Of a stretch of DNA of 39,964 nt, positions 8,151 to 15,473 are shown in pieces. Position 1 is the first letter of the stretch. Each line of letters starts with the position of its first letter. Source of the stretch: OCS116 cluster bacterium AG-390-A19 (GTDB taxonomy: Bacteria > Pseudomonadota > Alphaproteobacteria > MED-G09); NCBI GenBank assembly GCA_003278145.1, contig QCGV01000009.1:1-39964 (forward strand), read 5' to 3'. The notes under the pieces were generated by a model. The model had not been told where the DNA came from and did no database searches. It was given only the letters and a program-made list of their open reading frames with translations. Both the position numbers and the translations under genes were made by a program.

Positions 8151-8163
8151 TTAAATCTCCCAT

Positions 8164-8210
8164 AAAAAATGGCCCTGAAGCAAGTAACAAAATACTGCAT
8201 TCAGAGCCAT
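8164..8210 (-). terminator. Rho-independent terminator after the TonB-dependent receptor gene
   Basis: Read on the minus strand, ATGGCTCTGAA pairs with TTCAGGGCCAT (one mismatch in eleven). An inner TGCAGTA can pair with TACTTGC apart from one bulged base, leaving a small TTTTGT loop. The stem is followed at once by TTTTTTAT. It starts 18 bases after the receptor stop. The GST Shine-Dalgarno and start codon follow within 15 bases, so it may set the ratio of receptor to GST expression. Confidence 0.85.
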
Positions 8211-8228
8211 TAATCTAGTTACTTAAAT

Positions 8229-10658
8229 TTATCTTTGATAAGATAATTTTAAAGCTAATGTTCTTCCAGGCTTAACATAAGCGTATCTATCACCCTTAAA
8301 CCCAGCCTCTGTACCAGTTCCACCACCAGTTGAAGGTGCATCTGTTCCTCGAGTTTGAACATATTCATCATTAAGATTTCTGCCAATTAAAGATAACTTC
8401 CATCCATTATCTGGTGATGAAAGATAAACACCTGCATCAACAGTTTGATAGTTAGGCTGATATGCATCAGGAATAACATCATTAAGCTTATACTTAGTTG
8501 AGTATTTCATATTTGCATTGAAGCCCAATTCAAGACCATTATTAAGCATCGTATTATAATTAATACCTAAATTTGCTCTATTCTCAGGAGCAAGCATTCT
8601 TTTACTTCCGTTTAGGTTTTGAAGAACTAAGCCACCATCAGGAATATTACAACCCTCTGAAGGCAATTGACCCCCAGCACATGGTCCAACAAACTTAACA
8701 TAGTTTGAGTCATTGTAGCCATATGCAGCAGTTAATCTTAAACCATCAATTGTTGGCGGAAGATAAGTTAACTGAAGCTCAAAACCTTGAGACTCAGAAT
8801 CTTCAGCATTTAATGTTCTATAAGCAAAAGTTGCAGAATTAAAATAATTTAACTGAAGATCATCATACTCATAAGAATAAACATCAAAATTTACTTCTAA
8901 GCTTCCGTCAGCTACAAGTGCTTTAACACCAGCCTCAAAGCCGCTTACATTTTCAGGCTCATAAGTAATATCGCCAATAGGATCAGCGTTTAATGTACTG
9001 TCAATAGAACCATTATCAAAACCACCTGATTTCCAACCTTCTTTATATGCTAAGAAATAGGTTAAAGTATCACTAGGTTGATATCGAAATGTAATTTCAG
9101 GAACAAAATCATCGAAAGATTGATCAGCTGCTAATATTCTATCCTGAACAAATAAGAAGCCAAAAGCAGGGTTAACATAAGGTTGAGTAAAGTATGAATC
9201 TTTTTTCTCATCAATATAACGTCCACCAGCGGTTAATTGCATAGTATCGTTAATATCCCAAATTATTTCACCGTAAACAGAGAATGTTTCACCATCTGTT
9301 TCTGAAACCTTATCATAGGCAACATATCTATCTGATGGATCAGCTGCTGAATTTTCTGCACCTGCAAACATAACCTCTTGAATGAAATATCTTTCAGTTT
9401 CTTGCCAATAAGCACCTAATGCCCAATTGAGAGATCCACCGTCAGTTGAAACCCATTTAAGCTCCATAGATGTATTTTCAAATTCATTATACTCACCAGC
9501 AAATACACTTGTTGCAGCATTATAATCAGCGTCAATCACCCATGCTACTTCTTGTTCGTGCATATTAAGGATAGCTGTTAGTTGTGAGTTATCAAAATCA
9601 TGTTCAAGTTTTGCAGTATATATCTTTGACTCATACTGATCACCTAAACCACCACCAAATACACCTGCAGTATCATAATCATTTGCAAAAGAGGGTGGAA
9701 TATTATTAAGGCCAGTTCTTCTGTCTTTATTACAATCTCCACCTATAGGATTTGGATTTGGAACTCCGCCAGTATTAATTTGAGGAGTATCACCTAAATA
9801 GCAGCTAAATAATTCAGCAACTGTAGCTGAAGCAACAAAAGTCTCTGCCATGCTAGCTTTAAGTGTCAATGTTGTTCTCTCAGTAAGTTCACCTTTCAGA
9901 GTAAGTCTTGCAAAGCTTTCTTCAGTGGCTGGATAAAATTTTTGAGTTGGAGCTGGATTATCATGGACTGTTGCTGCAAAACCATTTGCTGCATCTAAAG
10001 TCGTATAAGTTGAATCTCCTGCAACATTTTGCATCCATCCTTCATCCATATTGCTTTCATATAGAGCTAAACGTGCACCCCATGTATCACTGATAGGACC
10101 AGAAATTACAAATTCATAAGTATCGGTTTTATATTCAAATTCATGACCAACGCTTAAGTTTAATTCAAATTCGTCAGTAGGGTCATTTGTAATTACAGAA
10201 ACCGCACCTGCTGTAGCATTTTTACCAAAATAAAGTGCCTGAGGACCCTTTAATATTGCTACTTGCTGTGTATCAAATAAACCTTCATTAATTACTCTTC
10301 CTTGAGGAAAATATACATTATCAATCATTACAGCAACTGACTGTTCAATTCCCAAGCTACCAGGACTTGATGAAATACCTCTAATAGCAATTTGAACTCC
10401 ACTACCACTATTAATTCTATTTATTTCAAGCGAAGCTGAGGAAGCCGCAAGATCATCTAATGTATTAATGTTTAGATTTTCCATTTCTTCTTCAGTGTAT
10501 GCTGTAATAGCCACTGGAATGTCTCTGATTGACTCGTCTTTAGCTCTAGCAGTAACAACTATTTCTTCAATGTCGCTAGAGATTGTTTCCTGAGCAATAG
10601 CAGGGCTAAATCCCAATACTAATGCTAATAATAATGTAAATAATGAATGTTTGCTCAT
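8229..10658 (-). CDS. TonB-dependent outer-membrane receptor
   Basis: This 809-residue receptor is energised by TonB and imports a large or scarce ligand. From the chosen ATG (10658, with GGGGAGG five bases before) there is a signal peptide ending SPAIAQ and a TonB box EEIVVTAR. The plug domain contains IPVAITAYTEEEM and VAILKGPQALYFGKNATAGAV, and a 22-strand barrel ends KLSYQR. The longer frame from 10709 adds 17 residues before the signal peptide and is unlikely. Ile/Val-VTAR boxes with a YFGKNATAGAVSV plug are common in receptors next to catabolic oxygenases in marine and sphingomonad-like bacteria. It is divergent from an NTF2-like/Rieske operon, which suggests the oxygenase substrate may be its ligand. 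Confidence 0.95.
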   Translation of the reverse strand: MSKHSLFTLLLALVLGFSPAIAQETISSDIEEIVVTARAKDESIRDIPVAITAYTEEEMENLNINTLDDLAASSASLEINRINSGSGVQIAIRGISSSPGSLGIEQSVAVMIDNVYFPQGRVINEGLFDTQQVAILKGPQALYFGKNATAGAVSVITNDPTDEFELNLSVGHEFEYKTDTYEFVISGPISDTWGARLALYESNMDEGWMQNVAGDSTYTTLDAANGFAATVHDNPAPTQKFYPATEESFARLTLKGELTERTTLTLKASMAETFVASATVAELFSCYLGDTPQINTGGVPNPNPIGGDCNKDRRTGLNNIPPSFANDYDTAGVFGGGLGDQYESKIYTAKLEHDFDNSQLTAILNMHEQEVAWVIDADYNAATSVFAGEYNEFENTSMELKWVSTDGGSLNWALGAYWQETERYFIQEVMFAGAENSAADPSDRYVAYDKVSETDGETFSVYGEIIWDINDTMQLTAGGRYIDEKKDSYFTQPYVNPAFGFLFVQDRILAADQSFDDFVPEITFRYQPSDTLTYFLAYKEGWKSGGFDNGSIDSTLNADPIGDITYEPENVSGFEAGVKALVADGSLEVNFDVYSYEYDDLQLNYFNSATFAYRTLNAEDSESQGFELQLTYLPPTIDGLRLTAAYGYNDSNYVKFVGPCAGGQLPSEGCNIPDGGLVLQNLNGSKRMLAPENRANLGINYNTMLNNGLELGFNANMKYSTKYKLNDVIPDAYQPNYQTVDAGVYLSSPDNGWKLSLIGRNLNDEYVQTRGTDAPSTGGGTGTEAGFKGDRYAYVKPGRTLALKLSYQR

Positions 10659-10708
10659 TAATACCTCCCCCATAATTTTTTTAGTTTTTGAATTAAAATT
10701 CAATAACA

Positions 10709-10737
10709 TTGTGCTTTATTTAAGGTTAAAATACAAT
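10709..10737 (+). promoter_or_regulatory. Candidate sigma70 promoter for the NTF2-like/Rieske operon
   Basis: TTGTGC at 10709-10714 and TACAAT at 10732-10737 are separated by 17 bases. The -10 box matches five of six consensus bases. Transcription would start near 10744, about 50 bases before the ATG at 10797, which has AGGA seven bases upstream. It overlaps the leader of the divergent receptor gene, so the two promoters could interfere. Confidence 0.5.
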
Positions 10738-10743
10738 ATATTT

Positions 10744-10772
10744 ATAATATTAATAAATTAAACTATTGTTAA
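10744..10772 (-). promoter_or_regulatory. Candidate sigma70 promoter for the TonB-dependent receptor
   Basis: On the minus strand TTAACA (10772-10767) and TATTAT (10749-10744) are 17 bases apart. Each box is close to consensus. The start point would be near 10737, leaving a leader of about 80 bases before the receptor ATG at 10658. The region is very A+T-rich, so a chance match is possible. Confidence 0.5.
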
Positions 10773-10796
10773 ATAATAATAAAAAATTAGGAAAAA

Positions 10797-11210
10797 ATGA
10801 CTTTTTCAGGATTAACAGATGATAGATTAGCGCTTCATGAGCTTGTAATGACTTATGGTGATGCTGTTACAAGAAATGACTCTAGTGACTGGGGGAATAC
10901 ATGGGCTGAAAATGCAATTTGGAGTGTTCCAAATTTTCCAGGGCTTGAAAAAGTTGAGGGAAGAAATGAAATAGTAAAAAGATGGCAAGATGCAATGAAA
11001 AATTATAAATATATTGTATTTACTGCTCATCTTGGTTCATTAAAAATTAATGGAAATTTAGCAGAAGGAACAACTTATACAATTGAAGTCAGTACTAATG
11101 TGGAAGGAGAAAAAGCTCAAATTCATGGTCAATATCTTGATAATTTTATTAAAATTAATAATCAGTGGTATTTTAAAAAAAGAACTTTTTCAATTCTTCA
11201 TACAACATAA
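10797..11210 (+). CDS. SnoaL/NTF2-like protein, Rieske partner candidate
   Basis: This 137-residue protein has the NTF2-like fold. An N-terminal helix (DDRLALHELVMTYGDAVTRND) is followed by WGNTWAENAIWSVP, a central helix IVKRWQDAMKNY, and strands ending NQWYFKKRTFSILH. Beta subunits of ring-hydroxylating oxygenases have this same fold at about 160-190 residues, and SnoaL-type enzymes are isomerases or dehydratases. It is the first gene of a four-gene + operon, 41 bases before a Rieske alpha subunit. It is clearly paralogous to the protein at 20129-20536, which also neighbours a Rieske gene. A structural or catalytic partner role is therefore inferred. Confidence 0.85.
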   Translation: MTFSGLTDDRLALHELVMTYGDAVTRNDSSDWGNTWAENAIWSVPNFPGLEKVEGRNEIVKRWQDAMKNYKYIVFTAHLGSLKINGNLAEGTTYTIEVSTNVEGEKAQIHGQYLDNFIKINNQWYFKKRTFSILHTT

Positions 11211-11251
11211 AATTAAAAATAAAAATTGATAAATATTTTCAGGGGGAAAAT

Positions 11252-12574
11252 ATGAAAAAAGATCTAAATAAAGAAAGAGAATCAAAAGTAAGTGGATCAT
11301 CAAACACCTTTTACAATGAAGAAGTAAAAATTACTGGTGAAAGATACACCTCACGTGATTTTATGGAGAAAGAACTCTCAAAATTATGGTCAAAGGTTTG
11401 GAATATAGGAGGCTGGGGTAAGGAATTAGAAAAACAAGGTGATTTTATTACACATCACATTGGAAGAGAATCAATTTTGATGGTTAAAGATAAAAATAAT
11501 AAAGTTAGAGCATATCATAATGTTTGCCCACATCGGGGAAACAGATTAGTTCATGTTGATTCAGGTTATGTAGACGATTTTACCTGTACATATCATGGTT
11601 GGAAATTTAACTACTCAGGTGATCTAATCTATGCCCAAGATCAAGAGGATTTTCCTCAAGGTAATCCATGTGGAAAAGTTAAATTATCAGAAATACCATG
11701 TGAAGAATATGGAGGTTTCATATGGTATAATATGGATAAAAATTGTTTCCCTCTTAGGGGTTTCTTGGGAGAAGTAACCAAATATATTGATCTATATGAT
11801 AATGAGGGATTAAAAAGGGTTTATCACAAAGTTTGTGAGGTACCGTTTAATTGGAAAGCATTAAGGGATAATTTTTGTGAGTCATATCACTTACCCTCAA
11901 CTCATCCACAAATAAGCGATTACTATGATGATGATTATAAAAATACTGATTTTGAGTTATATGAAACTGGTCATAATTTAATGAAAATGAAAGGATCTTT
12001 TCCTTCGTTAAGAAATCCTAAAACTTTTGAGATGAATGAGAAGCTAAAAGCTGATTTAATTTATTGGAATTTAAATCCAGAAGATTTTGATGGAAAGGCT
12101 CACCTTGTTAGGGAAAGTCTCCAATTACAGAAAAAGAAACTTGGTAAAGGAAAAGGTTTTCATCACTTTGATAACCTGCCTAATTCATGGCTAACGGATG
12201 CCTTTCATTTTAATATTTTTCCAGGTACATCAATTACATATACTGCAAATGTTGTTTCGCTTCAGAGAACAGAACCTCACCCAACTGATCCAAATAAATC
12301 TATATATGACCATTGGGGCTTAGCGCTTAAACCAAATGACACTGATTTAGTAGCCTCTCCTGAGGATATGGTGCCTTGGGAGGAAGTAGAAAAAAAAGTA
12401 GTAATTTTTGGAGAAGAAACATTAAGTGATGTTGCTGATCAAGACCTTGAAAGAGCTAGCGCTCAGCAACTTGGTTTTCATTCAAGTGGTTTTAATGGTG
12501 CTTATCTCTCTGGACAGGAAAATCGTGTACAACAATTTCATAACTTTATAGATAGATATATTTATAAAAGATAA
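11252..12574 (+). CDS. Rieske aromatic ring-hydroxylating oxygenase, alpha subunit
   Basis: This 440-residue protein has a Rieske [2Fe-2S] domain with C92-P-H94-R-G and C112-T-Y-H115-G-W. The catalytic domain has NWKALRDNFCESYHLPSTHP, in which H213 and H218 are mononuclear iron ligands, D206 is the inter-subunit bridging aspartate and E210 follows. The length and motifs are normal for the family, which adds oxygen to rings or demethylates or N-dealkylates substrates with electrons from a reductase. No reductase or ferredoxin gene is present in the window. AGGGGG lies close before the ATG. It follows the NTF2-like gene and precedes the exported VOC gene by 23 bases. Confidence 0.95.
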   Translation: MKKDLNKERESKVSGSSNTFYNEEVKITGERYTSRDFMEKELSKLWSKVWNIGGWGKELEKQGDFITHHIGRESILMVKDKNNKVRAYHNVCPHRGNRLVHVDSGYVDDFTCTYHGWKFNYSGDLIYAQDQEDFPQGNPCGKVKLSEIPCEEYGGFIWYNMDKNCFPLRGFLGEVTKYIDLYDNEGLKRVYHKVCEVPFNWKALRDNFCESYHLPSTHPQISDYYDDDYKNTDFELYETGHNLMKMKGSFPSLRNPKTFEMNEKLKADLIYWNLNPEDFDGKAHLVRESLQLQKKKLGKGKGFHHFDNLPNSWLTDAFHFNIFPGTSITYTANVVSLQRTEPHPTDPNKSIYDHWGLALKPNDTDLVASPEDMVPWEEVEKKVVIFGEETLSDVADQDLERASAQQLGFHSSGFNGAYLSGQENRVQQFHNFIDRYIYKR

Positions 12575-12597
12575 TTTTAAGACATATGGAGAATAAA

Positions 12598-13071
12598 ATG
12601 CGTTTAATCTTTAAGACAGTAATTCTAAGTTTACTTATATTAGTATCTTTTCATGCCCATGCTAAACTTGGATTTGTAGGAATAGGCGTTTCCGATATTC
12701 AAAAATCAACAAAATTTTATCAAGACATACTTGGTCTAGATGTAATTGGAACCTATGATGATATTACAGTAGATAACGCAGACGGATCTGAAAGTTTTCT
12801 TGATGAGGTTGTTCTTGGATATAGTGATAAACCAGGGACCTTGTTAGTACTAATGAATTGGCCAAAAGAAGAAAAAAAATATGATGGTGATAATGTAAAA
12901 ATCGTTTTTGAGGTAGAGGATGCAAAAGAAGTTATGAAAAAAATTAAAAAAGCTGGTGGTAAAATAGATAGAGAAGCCTTACCTCACTATACAATAGAAG
13001 GTGGTTTAGTTGGACTTGGTCGCGATCTTGATAATTATGTTGTTGAAATTATCCAATGGAAGGCGAACTAA
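12598..13071 (+). CDS. Exported VOC (glyoxalase/dioxygenase-fold) protein
   Basis: The preferred start at 12598 has GGAGA six bases upstream and gives 157 residues beginning with a signal peptide, MRLIFKTVILSLLILVSFHA, with cleavage likely after HAHA. The ATG four codons earlier lacks a ribosome-binding site. The mature part is a single VOC domain: KLGFVGIGVSDIQKSTKFYQ, then GTLLVLMNWP and GLVGLGRDLDNYVVEIIQW, with the final Glu as a candidate metal ligand. Members isomerise, add glutathione or cleave with oxygen; the specific reaction is unknown. A periplasmic location is unusual for the family. Its 3' end overlaps the next gene by 16 bases. Confidence 0.85.
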   Translation: MRLIFKTVILSLLILVSFHAHAKLGFVGIGVSDIQKSTKFYQDILGLDVIGTYDDITVDNADGSESFLDEVVLGYSDKPGTLLVLMNWPKEEKKYDGDNVKIVFEVEDAKEVMKKIKKAGGKIDREALPHYTIEGGLVGLGRDLDNYVVEIIQWKAN

Positions 13072-13766
13072 AGTTGTTACTTAGACAATTTAAGCATAAA
13101 GCAACGTCAACTTATTCTTATTTAATTGCTAGTAAATTGAATAATGCAATCTTGATTGATCCAGTTAAAGAAGAGATAAAAAAATATCAAAAAAAATTGA
13201 AAGAATTTAACCTTGAGCTTAAATACGCTATCGATACTCATGTTCATGCAGATCATATAACTGCATTAGGAGATTTAAGAGATATCTATGATTGCAAAAC
13301 AATTATGGGAGAACAATCAAAAGTAAATTGTATTTCTCAATCTATAAGTGATGGTGAAAACTTATACTTAGATGAAATAAGAATTAAAGCTATTTATACG
13401 CCTGGCCATACTGACGACTCATACTGTTATTTATTAAATGATAATAAAAAACAATTTTTATTTTCTGGTGACACTTTATTAATAAAAGGAAACGGAAGGA
13501 CTGACTTTCAGAATGGTGACCCTAGTCTTCTATTTGAAAGCTTGCATGAAAAAATTTTAATACTTGATGATGAAACCATTATATACCCAGCCCATGACTA
13601 TAAAGGTTTTAAGTCAACTACCATTAAAGAGGAAAAAATAAATAATCATCGACTTAGTATGGATAAGAATACTTTTATAAATTTTATGAATAGCCTGAAT
13701 TTAGAAACTCCAAAGTTAATTGATATTGCGGTATCTTTGAACAAAGAATGCGGTATCATTAAATAG
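13056..13766 (+). CDS. ETHE1-like persulfide (sulfur) dioxygenase, MBL fold
   Basis: This 236-residue metallo-beta-lactamase-fold protein has the ETHE1 set of motifs: THVHADH (61-67), TPGHTDDSYCYL (H118), FSGDTLLIKGNGRTD (D139) and YPAHDYKG (H180). ETHE1 enzymes use a mononuclear iron to oxidise glutathione persulfide to sulfite. A glyoxalase II relative is the alternative, but GNGRTDFQNG and HDYKG favour the sulfur dioxygenase. The ATG at 13056 overlaps the VOC gene. An in-frame TTG at 13074, after GGAAGG and just past the VOC stop, would also fit the usual family start. It is the last gene of the receptor-linked + operon, and its 3' end overlaps the convergent HIT gene by eight bases. Confidence 0.9.
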   Translation: MEGELKLLLRQFKHKATSTYSYLIASKLNNAILIDPVKEEIKKYQKKLKEFNLELKYAIDTHVHADHITALGDLRDIYDCKTIMGEQSKVNCISQSISDGENLYLDEIRIKAIYTPGHTDDSYCYLLNDNKKQFLFSGDTLLIKGNGRTDFQNGDPSLLFESLHEKILILDDETIIYPAHDYKGFKSTTIKEEKINNHRLSMDKNTFINFMNSLNLETPKLIDIAVSLNKECGIIK

Positions 13767-14196
13767 AATTAATTTTAAATTTTTTTGAAAAGTTTCTAAA
13801 TTTATTCAATATTATCTTTAATTCACTAGGTTTATAATTTTTAGACGGAAATTTACCCCAAACAGCTTCAGGCCAAGCTTTGTCATTTGAAAATCTTGCA
13901 ATAACATGAATATGAAACTGAGAAACAATATTACCCAAAGAAGCAATATTTATTTTATCGGGCTTAAAACTATCATTTATATATTTTGAAACTTCATATA
14001 TTTCATTATCAAGCTGATTTCTTTCTTCTTCCGATAAATCAAATAATTCAATAATATTTGGTCTTTTTGGAACTAGTACAAACCAAGGATAGTTGGAGTC
14101 ATTCATCAGTAAAAATTTACATAAAGGTAAATCACAAATTAATTTGGTATCATTTAAAATTTTTTTATTTAAAAGAAAGCCTTTTTCTTTTGTCAT
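13759..14196 (-). CDS. HIT-family (histidine triad) protein
   Basis: This 145-residue HIT protein belongs to the Ap4A-hydrolase-like branch common in proteobacteria. NYPWFVLVPKRPNIIELFDL and SQFHIHVIARFSNDKAWPEA are diagnostic. H95 and H97 are the triad pair with the nucleophilic His, and the third position of the triad is Ile, as in related members. It would hydrolyse nucleotide phosphoramides or dinucleoside polyphosphates in the cytoplasm. It starts two bases after the EthD gene, and its 3' end overlaps the persulfide dioxygenase gene on the other strand. Confidence 0.9.
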   Translation of the reverse strand: MTKEKGFLLNKKILNDTKLICDLPLCKFLLMNDSNYPWFVLVPKRPNIIELFDLSEEERNQLDNEIYEVSKYINDSFKPDKINIASLGNIVSQFHIHVIARFSNDKAWPEAVWGKFPSKNYKPSELKIILNKFRNFSKKFKINSI

Positions 14197-14198
14197 AT

Positions 14199-14552
14199 TT
14201 AAAGTTCTGACTCAAATTCATCAACAGTATAAGACCTCATAAAGCGAGTATCAAAAACTTTTTCTTCATCTTCTCTTATTTCTTTTGCAATTTCGGGTTC
14301 GCTTAACTTTTCTCCACAAGCTTTAAAAGTTTCCTCATCAGGGTACCAAACCTCCATTAAAACATCATACTCAGGGTCGGTTAAATTTCCAGATCTATCA
14401 ATAAGAGGGTTTATAAAACGTCTAATATATTTAACTGCAAAACCATTAAGATATTTCTCACCGATAACTCTGTGATTATTCTCATAGTAATCTCTAAATT
14501 CTGATATAGTCATTCCTGGCCGTCTTTTCATAAGCATAATTACTTTAATCAT
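14199..14552 (-). CDS. EthD domain protein
   Basis: This 117-residue single-domain EthD-type protein has a dimeric alpha/beta-barrel ferredoxin fold. The start MIKVIMLMKRRPGMTISEF and YENNHRVIGEKY are family-typical. EthD proteins were first noted with a cytochrome P450 system that degrades ether compounds, and related ones are isomerases or heme-linked; the role here is unknown. A near-perfect ribosome-binding site (GGAGGTGAT) precedes the ATG at ten bases. It is the first gene of a pair with HIT and is preceded by the terminator of the membrane-protein gene. Confidence 0.85.
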   Translation of the reverse strand: MIKVIMLMKRRPGMTISEFRDYYENNHRVIGEKYLNGFAVKYIRRFINPLIDRSGNLTDPEYDVLMEVWYPDEETFKACGEKLSEPEIAKEIREDEEKVFDTRFMRSYTVDEFESEL

Positions 14553-14605
14553 TATAAAATCACCTCCAATCGTATATTTATTTTAGTATACTATAGACAA
14601 TGAAT

Positions 14606-14636
14606 AAAAAAAAACGCCCAATATTTGAGCGTTTTT
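14606..14636 (-). terminator. Rho-independent terminator after the orphan membrane protein
   Basis: On the minus strand the hairpin AAAAACGCTCAAATATTGGGCG has CGC/GCG closing pairs with one mismatch and a small loop, followed by eight T residues. The + strand also carries five T after the stem, so it could work in both directions. It lies 30-60 bases after the stop at 14666. Confidence 0.8.
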
Positions 14637-14665
14637 ATTCTATACAAATTTTTTTCATATATTTT

Positions 14666-15073
14666 TTATTTTTTAGGCATCCATATTTGACCTAAAATTA
14701 TAATTCCTGAAACGACAATAAAAGCAATTCCAAGCGGCATAGGATTAGTTACTGCTTCGGTAGTCCCTACATATGAAATATAGCCCTCTGCAGTACTAGA
14801 AATTTCAGTACCATTTGATTTTAAATTAGTAAGATTTCTTGCAGCAGCAATCCAAGTATTTGCAACTGTAGTAAAATTAATCCAACAAAAAGATAATATT
14901 ACCAGTCCAAAAGCACTTGAAACAAGTTTAGTAAAAAGATTTGTTTCAGGATTGTTTCTTGTATTCATGGCAATTCGCATTGATAACCATACTCCTAAAA
15001 TTGAACCTATTCCAATTAAGCTAGATCCAATTCTATTTGAGCTCCAGATGCTCCATATTTGAAATTCTTCCAT
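14666..15073 (-). CDS. Small integral membrane protein, unknown
   Basis: This 135-residue protein has about three hydrophobic segments (roughly 16-36, 48-72 and 110-131) and a short charged C-terminus (MPKK). I recognise no family. The loop between the second and third helices is Ser/Thr/Asn-rich and may face the periplasm. GGAGGG precedes the ATG, and the gene stands alone between a 103-base upstream gap and its own terminator, so it is probably a monocistronic gene under its own control. A weak Fur-box-like sequence lies about 55-72 bases upstream of the ATG. Confidence 0.7.
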   Translation of the reverse strand: MEEFQIWSIWSSNRIGSSLIGIGSILGVWLSMRIAMNTRNNPETNLFTKLVSSAFGLVILSFCWINFTTVANTWIAAARNLTNLKSNGTEISSTAEGYISYVGTTEAVTNPMPLGIAFIVVSGIIILGQIWMPKK

Positions 15074-15176
15074 GTTATTCCCTCCATTATAATTGTTAAA
15101 AATATATTAAGTTAAAAGAGATAAAAGTAAATGATAATGACTCTTAAAAGAATAATTGGGAAAATCTTTGTATTTT

Positions 15177-15473
15177 TTATATTTTTGCATTCTCACTTTT
15201 CAGAAGAAAAATTTTTTTTTCGACTCCACCTTTATCACTATACCCACCAATATTACCATTTGATCCAACAACTCTGTGACAAGGAATTATAATGGGATAA
15301 GGATTTTTTCCGCAAGCATTAGCTACGGCTCTATACGCTTTTGGTTTATTAATTTTTTTGGCTAACTCTTTATAGGTTAGAGTACTCCCTTTTGGAATTT
15401 TTTTAATTTCATTCCAAACTTTAATTTGAAAATCAGTTCCTACCAAATCCTCTTCAATCATGTGTAGAACCAT
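15177..15473 (-). CDS. Methylated-DNA-[protein]-cysteine S-methyltransferase, single-domain
   Basis: This protein is about 98 residues from the ATG at 15473; an alternative ATG at 15461 gives 94. The DNA-binding and catalytic domain is complete: TDFQIKVWNEIKKIPKGSTL, then YRAVANACGKNP and the active-site IIPCHRVVGSNG. The nucleophilic Cys is present, so it should repair O6-alkylguanine by suicidal transfer and is not an alkyltransferase-like protein with Trp in that position. The N-terminal RNase-H-like domain of typical Ogt (about 160 aa) is absent. The start overlaps the GFA gene by about 20 bases, indicating coupling. Confidence 0.85.
   Translation of the reverse strand: MVLHMIEEDLVGTDFQIKVWNEIKKIPKGSTLTYKELAKKINKPKAYRAVANACGKNPYPIIIPCHRVVGSNGNIGGYSDKGGVEKKIFLLKSENAKI

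Noticed and set aside
10659-10709. Longer start for the TonB-dependent receptor at 10709
   Set aside because: It places 17 residues before the signal peptide and the strong GGGGAGG site fits the ATG at 10658 only.
13759-13766. Frameshift or misassembly where two genes overlap at their 3' ends
   Set aside because: Both proteins are full length with normal ends, and similar tight convergent ends occur at 2259/2260 and 33506/33511.
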